DNA of 64,000 nucleotides from PCRC01 sp040384665 (GCA_040384665.1 JAZKIY010000009.1:62001-126000), one strand, 5' to 3'. Counted from the stretch's first letter, positions 24,757-33,374 are shown. Made by a program: numbers and translations. The notes: generated by a model from the letters alone, not told the origin.

Positions 24757-25686
24757 ATGACCCGATCTTCCCCGCCCCCGTCCGGTTTTCGCCGCCCGCC
24801 ATTGCCCGAGGGCCGCTTGCCGGCCCCGGCGCTCAGCCCTGCCAAACGGGTGCCCGGGCCCGGCCCGGCACGCACCGCCGCGCGCGGGCCGCTGGCGCCC
24901 GCCGGCACCTCGGCCACCAGCCGGCTCAACAAGCGCATGGCCGAGCTGGGCCTGTGCTCCCGCCGCGAGGCCGACGACTGGATTGCCCGCGGCTGGGTGC
25001 GCGTCAACGGCGCGGTGGCGGTGATGGGCCTGCAGGTCGCGCCCGACGCCGAGATTGAGATCGACCGCGCCGCCCAGGGCCAGCAAGACAGCCGCGTCAC
25101 CATGCTGCTGCACAAGCCCATCGGCTACGTCAGCGGCCAGGCCGAAGACGGGCACGAACCGGCGGTGGTGCTGGTCAACCCGCGCAGCCACTGGCGCGAA
25201 GACCTGTGTGGCCTGCGCTTCACGCCGCCGCAACTGCGTGGGCTGGCCCCGGCCGGGCGGCTCGACATCGACTCCACCGGCCTCTTGGTGTTGACGCAGG
25301 ACGGCCGCATCGCCCGCCAGCTGATTGGCGAAGACTCGGGCATGGAAAAAGAGTACCTGGTGCGCGTGACCTACACGCCCGACGGCTCGGCCCACGGCCC
25401 GCTGGCGGTCAATGTTCAAGCCGCTTTCCCGCCCGCGCAACTGGCCCGGCTGCGCCACGGCCTGAGCCTGGACGGCCAGCCGCTCAAGCCCGCGCAGGTG
25501 GACTGGCAAAACCCCGAGCAGCTGCGTTTTGTGCTGACCGAGGGCAAGAAACGCCAGATCCGCCGCATGTGCGAGCTGGTGGGCCTGAAGGTGGTGGGGC
25601 TCAAGCGCATCCGCATCGGCCAGGTGGTGCTGGGCAACCTGCCGGTGGGGCAGTGGCGCTACCTCGGCCCGAACGAGCGGTTTTAG
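24757..25686 (+). CDS. rluF: 23S rRNA pseudouridine synthase, RluF-type
   Basis: A 309-residue RNA-modifying enzyme. After a Pro/Arg-rich disordered start (1-50) comes an S4 RNA-binding domain (RLNKRMAELGLCSRREADDWIARGWVRVNG), then the RsuA/RluB/E/F catalytic domain. The catalytic aspartate lies in GRLDIDSTGLLVLTQDG. LTEGKKRQIRRMCELVGLKVVGLKRIRIG is the typical C-terminal block. RluF makes pseudouridine at position 2604 of 23S rRNA and can also act on a tRNA. The SYVSGQ-like insert favours RluF over RluE or RsuA. A TTG six bases upstream is a weaker alternative start. Confidence 0.83.
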   Translation: MTRSSPPPSGFRRPPLPEGRLPAPALSPAKRVPGPGPARTAARGPLAPAGTSATSRLNKRMAELGLCSRREADDWIARGWVRVNGAVAVMGLQVAPDAEIEIDRAAQGQQDSRVTMLLHKPIGYVSGQAEDGHEPAVVLVNPRSHWREDLCGLRFTPPQLRGLAPAGRLDIDSTGLLVLTQDGRIARQLIGEDSGMEKEYLVRVTYTPDGSAHGPLAVNVQAAFPPAQLARLRHGLSLDGQPLKPAQVDWQNPEQLRFVLTEGKKRQIRRMCELVGLKVVGLKRIRIGQVVLGNLPVGQWRYLGPNERF

Positions 25687-25714
25687 CCACCGCTTTTGAC
25701 ATGGCGGGGCGGGC

Positions 25715-25742
25715 CTTGAAACGGCCTCCTGCGCCCACACAT
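25715..25742 (+). promoter_or_regulatory. Candidate heat-shock (sigma-32) promoter of htpG
   Basis: CTTGAAA followed after 12 bases by CCCACACAT, close to the sigma-32 consensus CTTGAAA-N11-12-CCCCATNT, about 55 bases before the htpG start. HtpG is a classical heat-shock gene, so position and sequence agree. Confidence 0.6.
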
Positions 25743-25795
25743 CCGCCTAGCCTCTTGCTTTTGGCGACCCGTTACCCAAAAAAACCAGACACACC

Positions 25796-27736
25796 ATGAC
25801 CAAGCAAACCCTTTCCTTCCAGGCCGAAGTGGCCCAGCTGCTGCACCTCGTCACCCACTCGCTGTACTCCAACCGCGAAATTTTTCTGCGCGAGCTGGTC
25901 TCCAACGCGTCCGACGCCTGCGACAAGCTGCGCTTTGAAGCACTGAACAACGCGGCCTTGTACGAAGACGCGCCGTCGCTCGACGTGCGCGTCACCCTCG
26001 ACAAGGCCGCCCGCACCCTGACCATCACCGACAACGGCATCGGCCTGTCGCAGCAGGAAGCGATCGACAACCTTGGCACGATTGCCAAGAGCGGCACGCG
26101 CGAGTTCATGGGCAAGCTGAGCGGCGAGCAAAAGGCCGACGCCCAGCTGATCGGCCAGTTTGGCGTGGGCTTTTACTCTGGCTTCATCGTGGCCGACAAA
26201 ATCACCGTGGAGTCGCGCCGCGCCGGTGCGCCGCACAGCGACGGCGTGCGCTGGGTCAGCGGCGGCACCGGCGACTTTGAAGTGGAGGCCATTGACCGTG
26301 TCCAGCGCGGCACCAGCGTCATATTGCACCTGCGCGACGACGCCAGCGACTACCTCGACGCCTGGACCGTCAAGGGCGTCATTGGCAAGTACTCGGACCA
26401 CATTTCGCTGCCCATCCTGATGGAAAAGCAGGAGTGGCAAGCCGGCGAGAACGACCAGCCCGGCGAGATGGTGAAAACCGGCGAGTGGGAGACCGTCAAC
26501 CAGGCCAGCGCGCTGTGGTCGCGGCCCAAAAAAGACATCACCGCCGAGCAGTACCAGGACTTCTACAAACAGATCGCGCTCGACCACGAAAACCCGCTCG
26601 CGTGGAGCCACAACCGGGTGGAAGGCAGCACCGAATACACCCAGCTGCTCTACATCCCGGGCAAGGCCCCGCACGACCTGTACCAGCGCGACAAGGTCGC
26701 TGGCGTCAAGCTGTATGTGAAGCGCGTCTTCATCATGGACGACGCCGAGGCGCTGATGCCCGGCTACCTGCGTTTTGTGAAAGGCGTGGTGGACTCGGCC
26801 GACCTGCCGCTCAACGTCAGCCGCGAACTGCTGCAGGAAAGCCGCGACGTGAAAGCCATCCGCGAAGGCTGCACCAAGCGCGTGCTCAGCATGCTGGAAG
26901 ACCTGGCCAAACACGACGCACCCGCTGCCGACGCCGACGGTGTGACCGACGTGCCCAGCGACGAAGACAAGGCCAAGGCCGGCCAGTACGGCAAGTTCTA
27001 CGCCGAGTTTGGCGCGGTGCTCAAAGAAGGCCTGACCGAGGACTTTGCCAACCGCGAGCGCCTGTCCAAACTGCTGCGCTACGCCTCCACCACCAGCGAC
27101 ACCGTGAGCGTCTCGCTGGCCGACTACAAGGCCCGCATGAAGGCAGGCCAGACCGCGATTTACTACATCACCGCCGACAACCTCGCCGCCGCCAAGAACA
27201 GCCCACAACTCGAGGTGTTCAGCAAAAAGGGCATCGAGGTGCTGCTGATGACCGACCGGGTGGACGAGTGGGCGCTGAACTACCTGAACGAGTTTGACGG
27301 CACACCGCTGCAAAGCGTGGCCAAAGGCGCGGTTGACCTCGGCGAGCTGCAGGACGAAGCCGAAAAGAAAGCCGCCGAAGACGCTGCCGAAGCCTTCAAG
27401 CCGGTGCTGGCCAAATTGAAGGAAGCGCTGAAAGACAAGGCGCAGGACGTGCGCGTCACCACCCGCCTGGTGGACTCACCCGCCTGCCTGGTGGTGCAAG
27501 ACGGGGGCATCAGCACCCAGCTCGCCCGCATGCTCAAGCAGGCCGGCCAGCAGGCGCCCGAAGTCAAGCCCACGCTGGAGGTGAACGCCGAACACGCGCT
27601 GGTGAAAAAGCTCGACGGCTCGGTCAATTTCCACGACCTCGCCCACATCCTGTTCGACCAGGCCCTGCTGGCCGAAGGCGGCATGCCCACCGACCCCGCG
27701 GCTTATGTGAAAAGGGTCAACGCGCTGCTGGTGTGA
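25796..27736 (+). CDS. htpG: Molecular chaperone HtpG (Hsp90)
   Basis: A 646-residue cytosolic ATP-dependent chaperone of the Hsp90 family. The N-terminal GHKL ATPase domain has REIFLRELVSNASDACDK, TDNGIGL and GQFGVGFYSGF. The middle domain has ALWSRPKKDITAEQYQDFYK and the catalytic-arginine loop LPLNVSRELLQESR. The C-terminal dimerisation domain ends with HDLAHILFDQALLAEGG. Length and all blocks match bacterial HtpG. It stands alone behind a sigma-32-like promoter. A small lipoprotein gene begins 32 bases after its stop. Confidence 0.98.
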   Translation: MTKQTLSFQAEVAQLLHLVTHSLYSNREIFLRELVSNASDACDKLRFEALNNAALYEDAPSLDVRVTLDKAARTLTITDNGIGLSQQEAIDNLGTIAKSGTREFMGKLSGEQKADAQLIGQFGVGFYSGFIVADKITVESRRAGAPHSDGVRWVSGGTGDFEVEAIDRVQRGTSVILHLRDDASDYLDAWTVKGVIGKYSDHISLPILMEKQEWQAGENDQPGEMVKTGEWETVNQASALWSRPKKDITAEQYQDFYKQIALDHENPLAWSHNRVEGSTEYTQLLYIPGKAPHDLYQRDKVAGVKLYVKRVFIMDDAEALMPGYLRFVKGVVDSADLPLNVSRELLQESRDVKAIREGCTKRVLSMLEDLAKHDAPAADADGVTDVPSDEDKAKAGQYGKFYAEFGAVLKEGLTEDFANRERLSKLLRYASTTSDTVSVSLADYKARMKAGQTAIYYITADNLAAAKNSPQLEVFSKKGIEVLLMTDRVDEWALNYLNEFDGTPLQSVAKGAVDLGELQDEAEKKAAEDAAEAFKPVLAKLKEALKDKAQDVRVTTRLVDSPACLVVQDGGISTQLARMLKQAGQQAPEVKPTLEVNAEHALVKKLDGSVNFHDLAHILFDQALLAEGGMPTDPAAYVKRVNALLV

Positions 27737-27768
27737 CGCCTGCCAAACGTCGGCGTACAGTGGGTGCC

Positions 27769-28140
27769 ATGCGCACCCATGCCGCTTTCTGGCCTCTGGC
27801 TTTTGTAGCCACCACCACCGCCTGTGCCTTGAGCGGTTGCGGTTCGGTGGGTGCTGGCGTCGGCTTCAGTGTGCCGGTGTTGCCCGGCATTTCCATTGGC
27901 GTGGGGGTCGGCAGCGGTGGCGTCAACGCCGGCGTGACCGCTGGCTCCGGCCCGGTGGGTGTGGGCGTTGGCGTCAACCAGCAAGGCCAGGTGACCGGTG
28001 GCGTGGGGGTGGGTGTGGGGACCGAAATCGGCAACAGCGGTGTGAATGCCGGTGTGGGGGTGGGCACCGGAACGGTGTTGTACGACCCGAACGAGCGGCG
28101 TCAGTGTGGGCCGCGCACACCCAACCGCTGCAGCCGGTAG
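27769..28140 (+). CDS. Small Gly/Val-rich lipoprotein
   Basis: A 123-residue probable lipoprotein. The signal ends with lipobox LSGC, placing the acylated cysteine at about residue 24. The mature part is made of loose repeats of GVGVG, GVNAGV and GSGPVGVGVGV type, suggesting an extended or beta-structured glycine-rich surface protein. It ends with a short polar, Cys- and Arg-containing tail. I recognise no named family. An open frame extends 12 codons further upstream, but the ATG at 27769 begins a good lipoprotein signal. The FMN reductase gene follows after 28 bases. Confidence 0.7.
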   Translation: MRTHAAFWPLAFVATTTACALSGCGSVGAGVGFSVPVLPGISIGVGVGSGGVNAGVTAGSGPVGVGVGVNQQGQVTGGVGVGVGTEIGNSGVNAGVGVGTGTVLYDPNERRQCGPRTPNRCSR

Positions 28141-28168
28141 CCATTTTCTCAAAGGACAAAGGACTTTC

Positions 28169-28765
28169 ATGACCCCACCCCGCATCCTCGTCATCCCCGG
28201 CAGCGCGCGCGACGGCTCGCTCAACCGCAAGCTGGCCGCTTTCGCTGCGACCACGGCACGCGCAGCGGGTTTGGCGGTGCATGAACTGGACTTGCGCAGC
28301 CTTGACCTGCCCCTCTACGACGGTGATCTGGAGCTTGCCTCGGGCATTCCGGCAGGCGCTTTTGCGCTTCAGCAGGCCTTCCTCGGCTGTGACGGCGTTC
28401 TGGTCGTCATGCCGGAGTACAACGGCTTTCCGACGCCGCTGGTCATCAATGCCTTTGACTGGCTGTCGCGCATCCAGGCCAGCACAGCGCACCCGGCGGG
28501 TGTGGCCGCGACAACCAACAAGCCAGTGGCGTTGCTGTCGGCATCGCCAGGGCCAGGGGGTGGGTTGCGGGCGATGAACTACCTGCGGCAGTATTTGCAG
28601 ATGGGTTTCGCGATGCTGGTGGTGCCGCAGCAGTTCGCACTCGGCCGGGCGAACGAGGCGTTTGACGACGCCGGCCTGCTGAAAGACGCGCGGACGGCCC
28701 AGTCGGTGCAGGCGGTGCTCGATGCGTTGACCCGTTTGACGCGGGCGCTCAAAGCACCGGCCTGA
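28169..28765 (+). CDS. NADPH-dependent FMN reductase family protein
   Basis: A 198-residue flavodoxin-like oxidoreductase. The opening ILVIPGSARDGSLNRKLA is the FMN phosphate-binding loop. LYDGDLE and VVMPEYNGFPTPLVINAFDWLSR (the MPEYN motif) and ALLSASPGPGGGLRAMNYLRQYL are all conserved in the NAD(P)H:FMN/azo/chromate reductase family. It probably reduces flavins or quinones in the cytoplasm. AAGGACAAAGGA lies before the ATG. It converges on the SrkA-type gene with a 23-base gap. Confidence 0.9.
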   Translation: MTPPRILVIPGSARDGSLNRKLAAFAATTARAAGLAVHELDLRSLDLPLYDGDLELASGIPAGAFALQQAFLGCDGVLVVMPEYNGFPTPLVINAFDWLSRIQASTAHPAGVAATTNKPVALLSASPGPGGGLRAMNYLRQYLQMGFAMLVVPQQFALGRANEAFDDAGLLKDARTAQSVQAVLDALTRLTRALKAPA

Positions 28766-28788
28766 CCGCGCCGGCGGGCGTCAGTGGC

Positions 28789-29814
28789 TCACGCCACCAG
28801 CGGCGCTCCGGCCATCGCTTCCATTTGCTCTTCCAGCATCTGCACTTGGCCCTGCCAGTAGTCGCTGCTGCCAAACCACGGGAAGTTGATCGGGAAGCTG
28901 GGGTCGTCCCAGCGGCGGGCGAGCCAGGCGCTGTAGTGGATCAGGCGCAGGGTGCGCAGCGGTTCGATCAGGGCCAGCTCGCGCCGGTCGAACTCGCGGA
29001 ACTGTTCGTAGCCGTCAATGAGCAGGCCGAGCTGGCGCTGCTGTTGTTGGCGGTCGCCGCTGAGCAGCATCCACAGGTCTTGCACCGCCGGGCCGGTGCG
29101 GGCGTCGTCCAGGTCCACAAAATGCGGGCCGCCGCCGGGGCGGTCGGTCGGTGTCCAGAGGATGTTGCCGGGGTGGCAGTCGCCGTGCAGGCGCAGGGCG
29201 CGGATGCCGTCGCCACGGCTCGCCACGCTGGCCAGCGGGGTTTGGGCAACCATGTCGAGTGCCTTGCCGCAGGCCGCGCCCCAGGCGGTCTGCACGTCGA
29301 GCGGTACCTTGTTGTTGGCCAGCAGCCAGTCGCGCTGTTCGGTGCCAAAGCTGTGCAGGTCGAGCGCGGGGCGGCTGGCAAACGGGCGCTGCGCGCCCAC
29401 GCTGTGGATGCGGGCCAGAAAGCGGCCGACCCATTCCAGCACCTCGCCGTCGTCCAGCTCGGGCGGCCGGCCACCACGGCGCGGGCTGACGCTGAAGGCA
29501 AAGCCTTCAAAGTCGTGCAGCGTCTGGCCTTGCAGCACCAGCGGACCGACGGCGGGCACCTCGGCGGCCATCAGCTCGGCGGCAAAGGCGTGCTCTTCCA
29601 GAATTTGCGCGGTGCTCCAGCGCTGGGGGCGGTAGAACTTGGCGACCACCGCCTCGCCGTCTTCCAGGTGGGCGAGGTAGACGCGGTTTTCGTAGGAGCT
29701 GAGCGCCATCAGCCGGCCGTCGCCGTGCTGGCCCACGCTGGCCAGCGCGTCCAGCACCCTGTCCGGCGTCAGGCTGTCAAAGGCGTGGGGGAGGGTGGCG
29801 TCTGGCTGGGTCAT
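28789..29814 (-). CDS. srkA: Stress response kinase A (YihE-type Ser/Thr kinase)
   Basis: A 341-residue protein kinase of the APH-like fold. SSYENRVYLAHLEDGEAVVAKFYRP holds the ATP-binding lysine. LRLHGDCHPGNILWT is the catalytic HGD loop, and FVDLDDARTGPAVQDLWMLL holds the metal-binding DxD. IHYSAWLARRWDDPSFPINFPWFGSSDYWQ is diagnostic of SrkA. In E. coli SrkA counters stress-induced death downstream of envelope and oxidative signals. Here it is 209 bases downstream of the ohr terminator region on the same strand, with a dispersed repeat and hairpin between, so it is likely a separate unit. Confidence 0.92.
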   Translation of the reverse strand: MTQPDATLPHAFDSLTPDRVLDALASVGQHGDGRLMALSSYENRVYLAHLEDGEAVVAKFYRPQRWSTAQILEEHAFAAELMAAEVPAVGPLVLQGQTLHDFEGFAFSVSPRRGGRPPELDDGEVLEWVGRFLARIHSVGAQRPFASRPALDLHSFGTEQRDWLLANNKVPLDVQTAWGAACGKALDMVAQTPLASVASRGDGIRALRLHGDCHPGNILWTPTDRPGGGPHFVDLDDARTGPAVQDLWMLLSGDRQQQQRQLGLLIDGYEQFREFDRRELALIEPLRTLRLIHYSAWLARRWDDPSFPINFPWFGSSDYWQGQVQMLEEQMEAMAGAPLVA

Positions 29815-29885
29815 GGGCTATTGTGCGGTGCCGCCAGCAGGCCTTTTGGTGCTGCCAGAGGTCTTGTGGCGGTGTTGGGGGGTAG

Positions 29886-29957
29886 ATTTGATGCGAAATA
29901 TGCCCCGAGCCCCAGTGAAACCTCGCAGTATAGCTATGAATTCAGGAGCAAAAATAG
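29886..29957 (+). repeat. Dispersed repeat family 1, copy E
   Basis: GCGAAATATGCC, GAGCCCCAGTGAAACCTCGC and GCTATG...CAGGAGC. It lies in the gap between the srkA start and the ohr terminator. Confidence 0.7.
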
Positions 29958-29992
29958 CCACGGGGCACCGCCGTGCTGGCAGTGCCCCGTGG
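29951..29992 (-). terminator. Intrinsic terminator after ohr
   Basis: A perfect 11-bp stem (CCACGGGGCAC with its complement, arms at 29958-29968 and 29982-29992) is followed on the minus strand by CTATTTTTG. It lies about 30 bases beyond the ohr stop. Confidence 0.8.
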
Positions 29993-30023
29993 TGCTCCGG
30001 GTGTGGACGTGGCCTGGTGTGGC

Positions 30024-30449
30024 TTAGGCGACCTTCAGCGTCACGTCAATGTTGCCGCGGGTGGCGTTGGAGTACGGGCACACCACGTGGGCTTTCTCCA
30101 CCAGCGCTTCGGCGGCGGCATGGTCCATGCCGGGGATGGTGACCGTCAGGGCCACCTGGATGTTGAAGCCGGTCGGGATGGGGCCAATGCCCACAGCGCC
30201 TTCGACCTTGGTGTCGGCCGGGACGTTGATTTTTTCCTTGCCGGCGACGAACTTCAGCGCGCCGAGGAAACAGGCCGAGTAGCCTGCAGCAAACAGCTGC
30301 TCCGGGTTGACGCCGCCGCCCATGCCGCCCATTTCCTTGGGCACCACGAGCTTCACGTCCAGGAGGCCGTCGTCCGACTTGACTTGGCCTTCACGGCCGC
30401 CGGTGGCGTGGGCGTGTGCGGTGTAAACGATTTGGGTGGGTTTGGTCAT
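30024..30449 (-). CDS. ohr: Organic hydroperoxide resistance protein Ohr
   Basis: A 141-residue cytosolic thiol peroxidase that reduces organic and lipid hydroperoxides. The peroxidatic cysteine is in FAAGYSACFLGALKFV and the resolving cysteine in AHVVCPYSNATRGNIDV, both as in Ohr rather than OsmC. The loop with GGMGGGVNPEQLFAAGYSACF is typical. GGAG at seven bases favours the ATG at 30449 over the ATG two codons earlier. It lies 57 bases downstream of ohrR on the same strand. A strong terminator follows. Confidence 0.96.
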   Translation of the reverse strand: MTKPTQIVYTAHAHATGGREGQVKSDDGLLDVKLVVPKEMGGMGGGVNPEQLFAAGYSACFLGALKFVAGKEKINVPADTKVEGAVGIGPIPTGFNIQVALTVTIPGMDHAAAEALVEKAHVVCPYSNATRGNIDVTLKVA

Positions 30450-30506
30450 GGTCATGCTCCAGTTGAATGCTTCCGGGGAAGCGGGGGTAAAAAACAAACA
30501 GGCTTG

Positions 30507-30959
30507 TCAGGACGCGGCCAGGCTTTTGCGCAGCGCGTGGATCTGGGCGTTGAGCTGCAGCAGCTCGGGCACCGAGCATTGGGTGGCGCTGGCCACACAA
30601 CCGGGCACCTTGATGGCCTTGGCTTTGAGCTTGCGGCCCGGCGCGGTGAGGCGGATGTAGACCTTGCGCTCGTCGTCGGTGGCGCGCAGGCGGCTCAGCA
30701 GGCCTGCGGTTTCCATGCGCTTGAGCAGCGGTGTGACGGTGCCGGAGTCGAGGAACAGCCGCTCGCCGAGTTCAGACACCATCAGGTTGTCGCGCTCCCA
30801 CAGCACCAGCATCACCAGGTACTGCGGGTAGGTCAGTCCCAGCTCGTCCAGCAAGGGCTTGTAGATCTTGGTCATGGCGAGCGAGGCGGAATACAGCGCA
30901 AAACACAGCTGGTTGTCCAGCAACAGCGATTCTTCGGCGGTGAGTTGGGTGCGTGCCAT
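30507..30959 (-). CDS. ohrR: MarR-family organic hydroperoxide sensor-repressor OhrR
   Basis: A 150-residue repressor. The redox-sensing cysteine sits in LDNQLCFALYS (Cys19). Two more cysteines in GCVASATQCS near residue 125-131 mark it as the 2-Cys type, as in Xanthomonas, where oxidation forms an intersubunit disulfide. The winged helix contains VSELGERLFLDSGTVTPLLKRMETAGLLSR. It is transcribed ahead of ohr. AT-rich palindromes in the divergent promoter region are probable binding sites. Confidence 0.95.
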   Translation of the reverse strand: MARTQLTAEESLLLDNQLCFALYSASLAMTKIYKPLLDELGLTYPQYLVMLVLWERDNLMVSELGERLFLDSGTVTPLLKRMETAGLLSRLRATDDERKVYIRLTAPGRKLKAKAIKVPGCVASATQCSVPELLQLNAQIHALRKSLAAS

Positions 30960-30976
30960 GGGTGTGATTGTACGGC

Positions 30977-31005
30977 GCAATTAAATTGCGTGCAAGTTAA
31001 TTGTA
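30977..31005. promoter_or_regulatory. OhrR operator region
   Basis: A perfect palindrome GCAATT-A-AATTGC (30977-30989) is followed by a second, imperfect site CAAGTTAATTGTA (30993-31005). Both resemble known OhrR sites of the TACAATT-N-AATTGTA type. They lie 17 bases before ohrR and 43 bases before the divergent methyltransferase start, so one operator could control both. Confidence 0.75.
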
Positions 31006-31047
31006 TGCTGGAAAGTCGGGCAGCGTGGCTGGCCTATGATGCAGCGC

Positions 31048-31971
31048 ATGTCCCGCACCAAACAACGCCCCCTGAACCGCTCTGCCACGGCCGCTTCCGC
31101 CGACGGTGTGTCCACCATTCCCGAGATCCGCGCCGGCCAGTCGGTAGAACTGCTGAAAGAGCTGCACATCCTCACCCGCGACGGCAAGCTCAACCAGGAC
31201 TCGCGCCGCAAGCTCAAGCAGGTCTACCACCTCTACCAGTTCATCGAGCCCCTGTTGCAGCAGGTGTTGGCCGCACGCGGTGACGTGTCGCTGGTGGACC
31301 ATGGCGCGGGCAAGTCTTACCTCGGTTTCATTCTGTACGACCTGTTCTTCAAGTCGCAATCCGCAGGGCGCATCGTCGGCATCGAGACGCGCCAGGAGCT
31401 GGTGGACAAGTCTGCGGCGCTGGCCGTCCGGCTGGGTTTTGCGCGCATGGATTTTCTGAACCTCACGGTGCAGGCGTCCATCACCACGCCGGAGCTGCCG
31501 GAACAGATCGACGTGGTCACCGCCCTGCACGCCTGCGACACCGCGACCGACGACGCGATCCGCTTCGGGTTGAGCAAGAACGCGCGCTTCATGGTGCTGG
31601 TGCCCTGCTGCCAGGCCGAGGTGGCGGGCGTGTTGCGGCAGCACAAGGCGCTGTCCCTCTCGCGCACGCCGCTGAGCGAAATCTGGCGCCACCCGCTGCA
31701 CACGCGCGAGTTTGGCAGCCAGATCACCAACGTGCTGCGTTGCCTGCAGCTGGAAGCCAGCGGTTACCAGGTGACGGTGACCGAGCTGGTGGGCTGGGAG
31801 CATTCGATGAAGAACGAACTCATCATCGCCACCCGCCACAGCGGTACACGCCGCAGCACCGCCGCCGCCCGGCTGGACAAGCTGTTGGACGAGATTGGCC
31901 TGGCCGATATGCGGGCGCGGTTTCAGCCCGCGCCCGCACCGGATGCCGAAGCGGTGTCGGCCGCTCAGTAA
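31048..31971 (+). CDS. Class I SAM-dependent methyltransferase (METTL25/GSTCD-like)
   Basis: A protein of about 307 residues with a Rossmann-type methyltransferase core. LVDHGAGKSYLGFILYDLFF is the SAM-binding loop, IVGIETRQELVDKSAALA follows, then DVVTALHACDTATDDAIRFGL and MVLVPCCQAEVA. The HACD-ATDDA and PCCQ motifs are typical of the Methyltransf_32 family, whose eukaryotic members include METTL25 and GSTCD. Substrate unknown. ATGs at 31036 and 31039 are alternatives; no good ribosome site distinguishes them. It is divergent from ohrR across the OhrR operators. Its last seven bases overlap the convergent dehydrogenase gene. Confidence 0.85.
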   Translation: MSRTKQRPLNRSATAASADGVSTIPEIRAGQSVELLKELHILTRDGKLNQDSRRKLKQVYHLYQFIEPLLQQVLAARGDVSLVDHGAGKSYLGFILYDLFFKSQSAGRIVGIETRQELVDKSAALAVRLGFARMDFLNLTVQASITTPELPEQIDVVTALHACDTATDDAIRFGLSKNARFMVLVPCCQAEVAGVLRQHKALSLSRTPLSEIWRHPLHTREFGSQITNVLRCLQLEASGYQVTVTELVGWEHSMKNELIIATRHSGTRRSTAAARLDKLLDEIGLADMRARFQPAPAPDAEAVSAAQ

Positions 31972-32825
31972 CTGTAGACGCCCTGGCCGGTCTTGCGGCC
32001 CAGGCGGCCGGCGGCCACCAGTTCTTTCAGCAGCGGGCAGGGGCGGTACTTGGAGTCGCCAAACTCGTTGAGGTAGACCTCCATCACCGCGAGGCACACG
32101 TCCAGGCCGACCATGTCGGCCAGCGCCAGCGGGCCGATTGGCTGGTTGCAGCCGAGCTTCATGCCCGCGTCAATGTCTTCGGCCGTGGCCAGGCCTTCGG
32201 ACAGCACGAACAGCGCCTCGTTGATCATCGGCACCAGGATGCGGTTGACCACAAAGCCGGGCGCGTTTTTCACCGTGATGGGGGTCTTGCCCAATGCGCT
32301 GGCCAGCGTGTGCACCGCCGTGTGGGTGGCATCGCTGGTCTGCAGGCCGCGGATGATTTCCACCAGCGCCATCATCGGCACCGGGTTGAAGAAGTGCATG
32401 CCAATGAAGCGGTCTGGCCTGCTGGTCACCGCGGCCAGCTTGGTGATGGAAATGGACGAGGTGTTCGAGGCGATCAGCACCTCGGGCGCCAGCAGGCCGT
32501 CAAGCTGTTTGAGGATCTTGACCTTGAGGTCGTAGTTCTCGGTGGCGGCTTCAATCACCAGCTGCGCGGCGCCCAGGTCTTCGTACTTCGTGGAGCCGAT
32601 GATGCGGTCCATGGCCGCGACTTTGTCGGCCGCGGTCATTTTTTCTTTCTTGATCAGCCGGTCCAGGCTGGCAACCACCGTGGTCATGCCTTTGGCCACC
32701 GCAGCATCAGAAATATCGACCATCACCACACGGATGCCAGCCACCGCGCAAGCCTGCGCAATGCCGTTGCCCATGGTGCCGGCACCAACGATGCCCACGG
32801 TGTGGATGGGGGTGTTTTGAGACAT
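31965..32825 (-). CDS. 3-hydroxybutyryl-CoA dehydrogenase family enzyme
   Basis: A 286-residue NAD-dependent 3-hydroxyacyl-CoA dehydrogenase. The Rossmann motif VGIVGAGTMGNGIAQACA is at 9-26. IASNTSSISITKLA and FIGMHFFNPVPMMALVEII carry the catalytic His, with Glu in VIEAATEN. APGFVVNRILVPMINEA and the GPLALADMVGLDVCLAVMEVY dimer region complete the fold. It is the single-domain type (Hbd/PaaH), not the large FadB fusion. It could serve butyrate/PHB metabolism, beta-oxidation, or phenylacetate degradation; the nearby context does not decide. Confidence 0.95.
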   Translation of the reverse strand: MSQNTPIHTVGIVGAGTMGNGIAQACAVAGIRVVMVDISDAAVAKGMTTVVASLDRLIKKEKMTAADKVAAMDRIIGSTKYEDLGAAQLVIEAATENYDLKVKILKQLDGLLAPEVLIASNTSSISITKLAAVTSRPDRFIGMHFFNPVPMMALVEIIRGLQTSDATHTAVHTLASALGKTPITVKNAPGFVVNRILVPMINEALFVLSEGLATAEDIDAGMKLGCNQPIGPLALADMVGLDVCLAVMEVYLNEFGDSKYRPCPLLKELVAAGRLGRKTGQGVYSY

Positions 32826-33067
32826 GAAAACTCCAGAGGGTTGAAGGGGGACGGGCCAAAAATGCGGCAGTCCGGTGCCGCAGGATGTTAACGCGACGTC
32901 AAAAGCGGCACTAGTTCACGAACCTGTTGCCGAGTCGTACGTTGTGTAGGGGAAGTTCTGACAAATGATTTCGCCATGCCCTGACTCAAGGTGAGAAAGA
33001 GCGGGCCTAAAGTTGGTCCATCAGCCAGCTACTTTGTTCACCGACCGACCTTCACCAGGAGCCCACC

Positions 33068-33361
33068 ATGACCTTGAATGCCCACATCACCAACCCCTTT
33101 GCCATGCTGCTCAATGCGGAGGCGGTGTTGTACGAAATGAACCATTCCGAGAGCCTGGAAAGCCTGGCGCACCAGATTCACCACCCGCTGGACAAAGTCA
33201 CCAAGGTCAAGCTGCCACAGGAACTGGCCGCCTACGACGAGAACGTGGAAGCGACGATTGGCGACGACATCAGCGACCTGCCGGCCGAAGACCGCGCCGA
33301 CGCGGAACTGCTGACCCAAGACATGGACGAGCAGGACTGGGACAACTCGGCCTACCACTGA
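33068..33361 (+). CDS. Small acidic conserved-type protein, function unknown
   Basis: A 97-residue protein preceded by a clear CAGGAG ribosome site. It has a hydrophobic start (NPFAMLLNAEAVLYEMN), a middle with paired histidines and lysines (HQIHHPLDKVTKVKLPQE), and a strongly acidic tail rich in Asp and Glu ending DNSAYH. No signal peptide, membrane span or domain is evident, and I cannot name a family. The 242-base gap before it holds no other gene that I can see and probably carries its promoter. It converges on the NodJ-like gene. Confidence 0.7.
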   Translation: MTLNAHITNPFAMLLNAEAVLYEMNHSESLESLAHQIHHPLDKVTKVKLPQELAAYDENVEATIGDDISDLPAEDRADAELLTQDMDEQDWDNSAYH

Positions 33362-33374
33362 GCACGGGAAGTCC

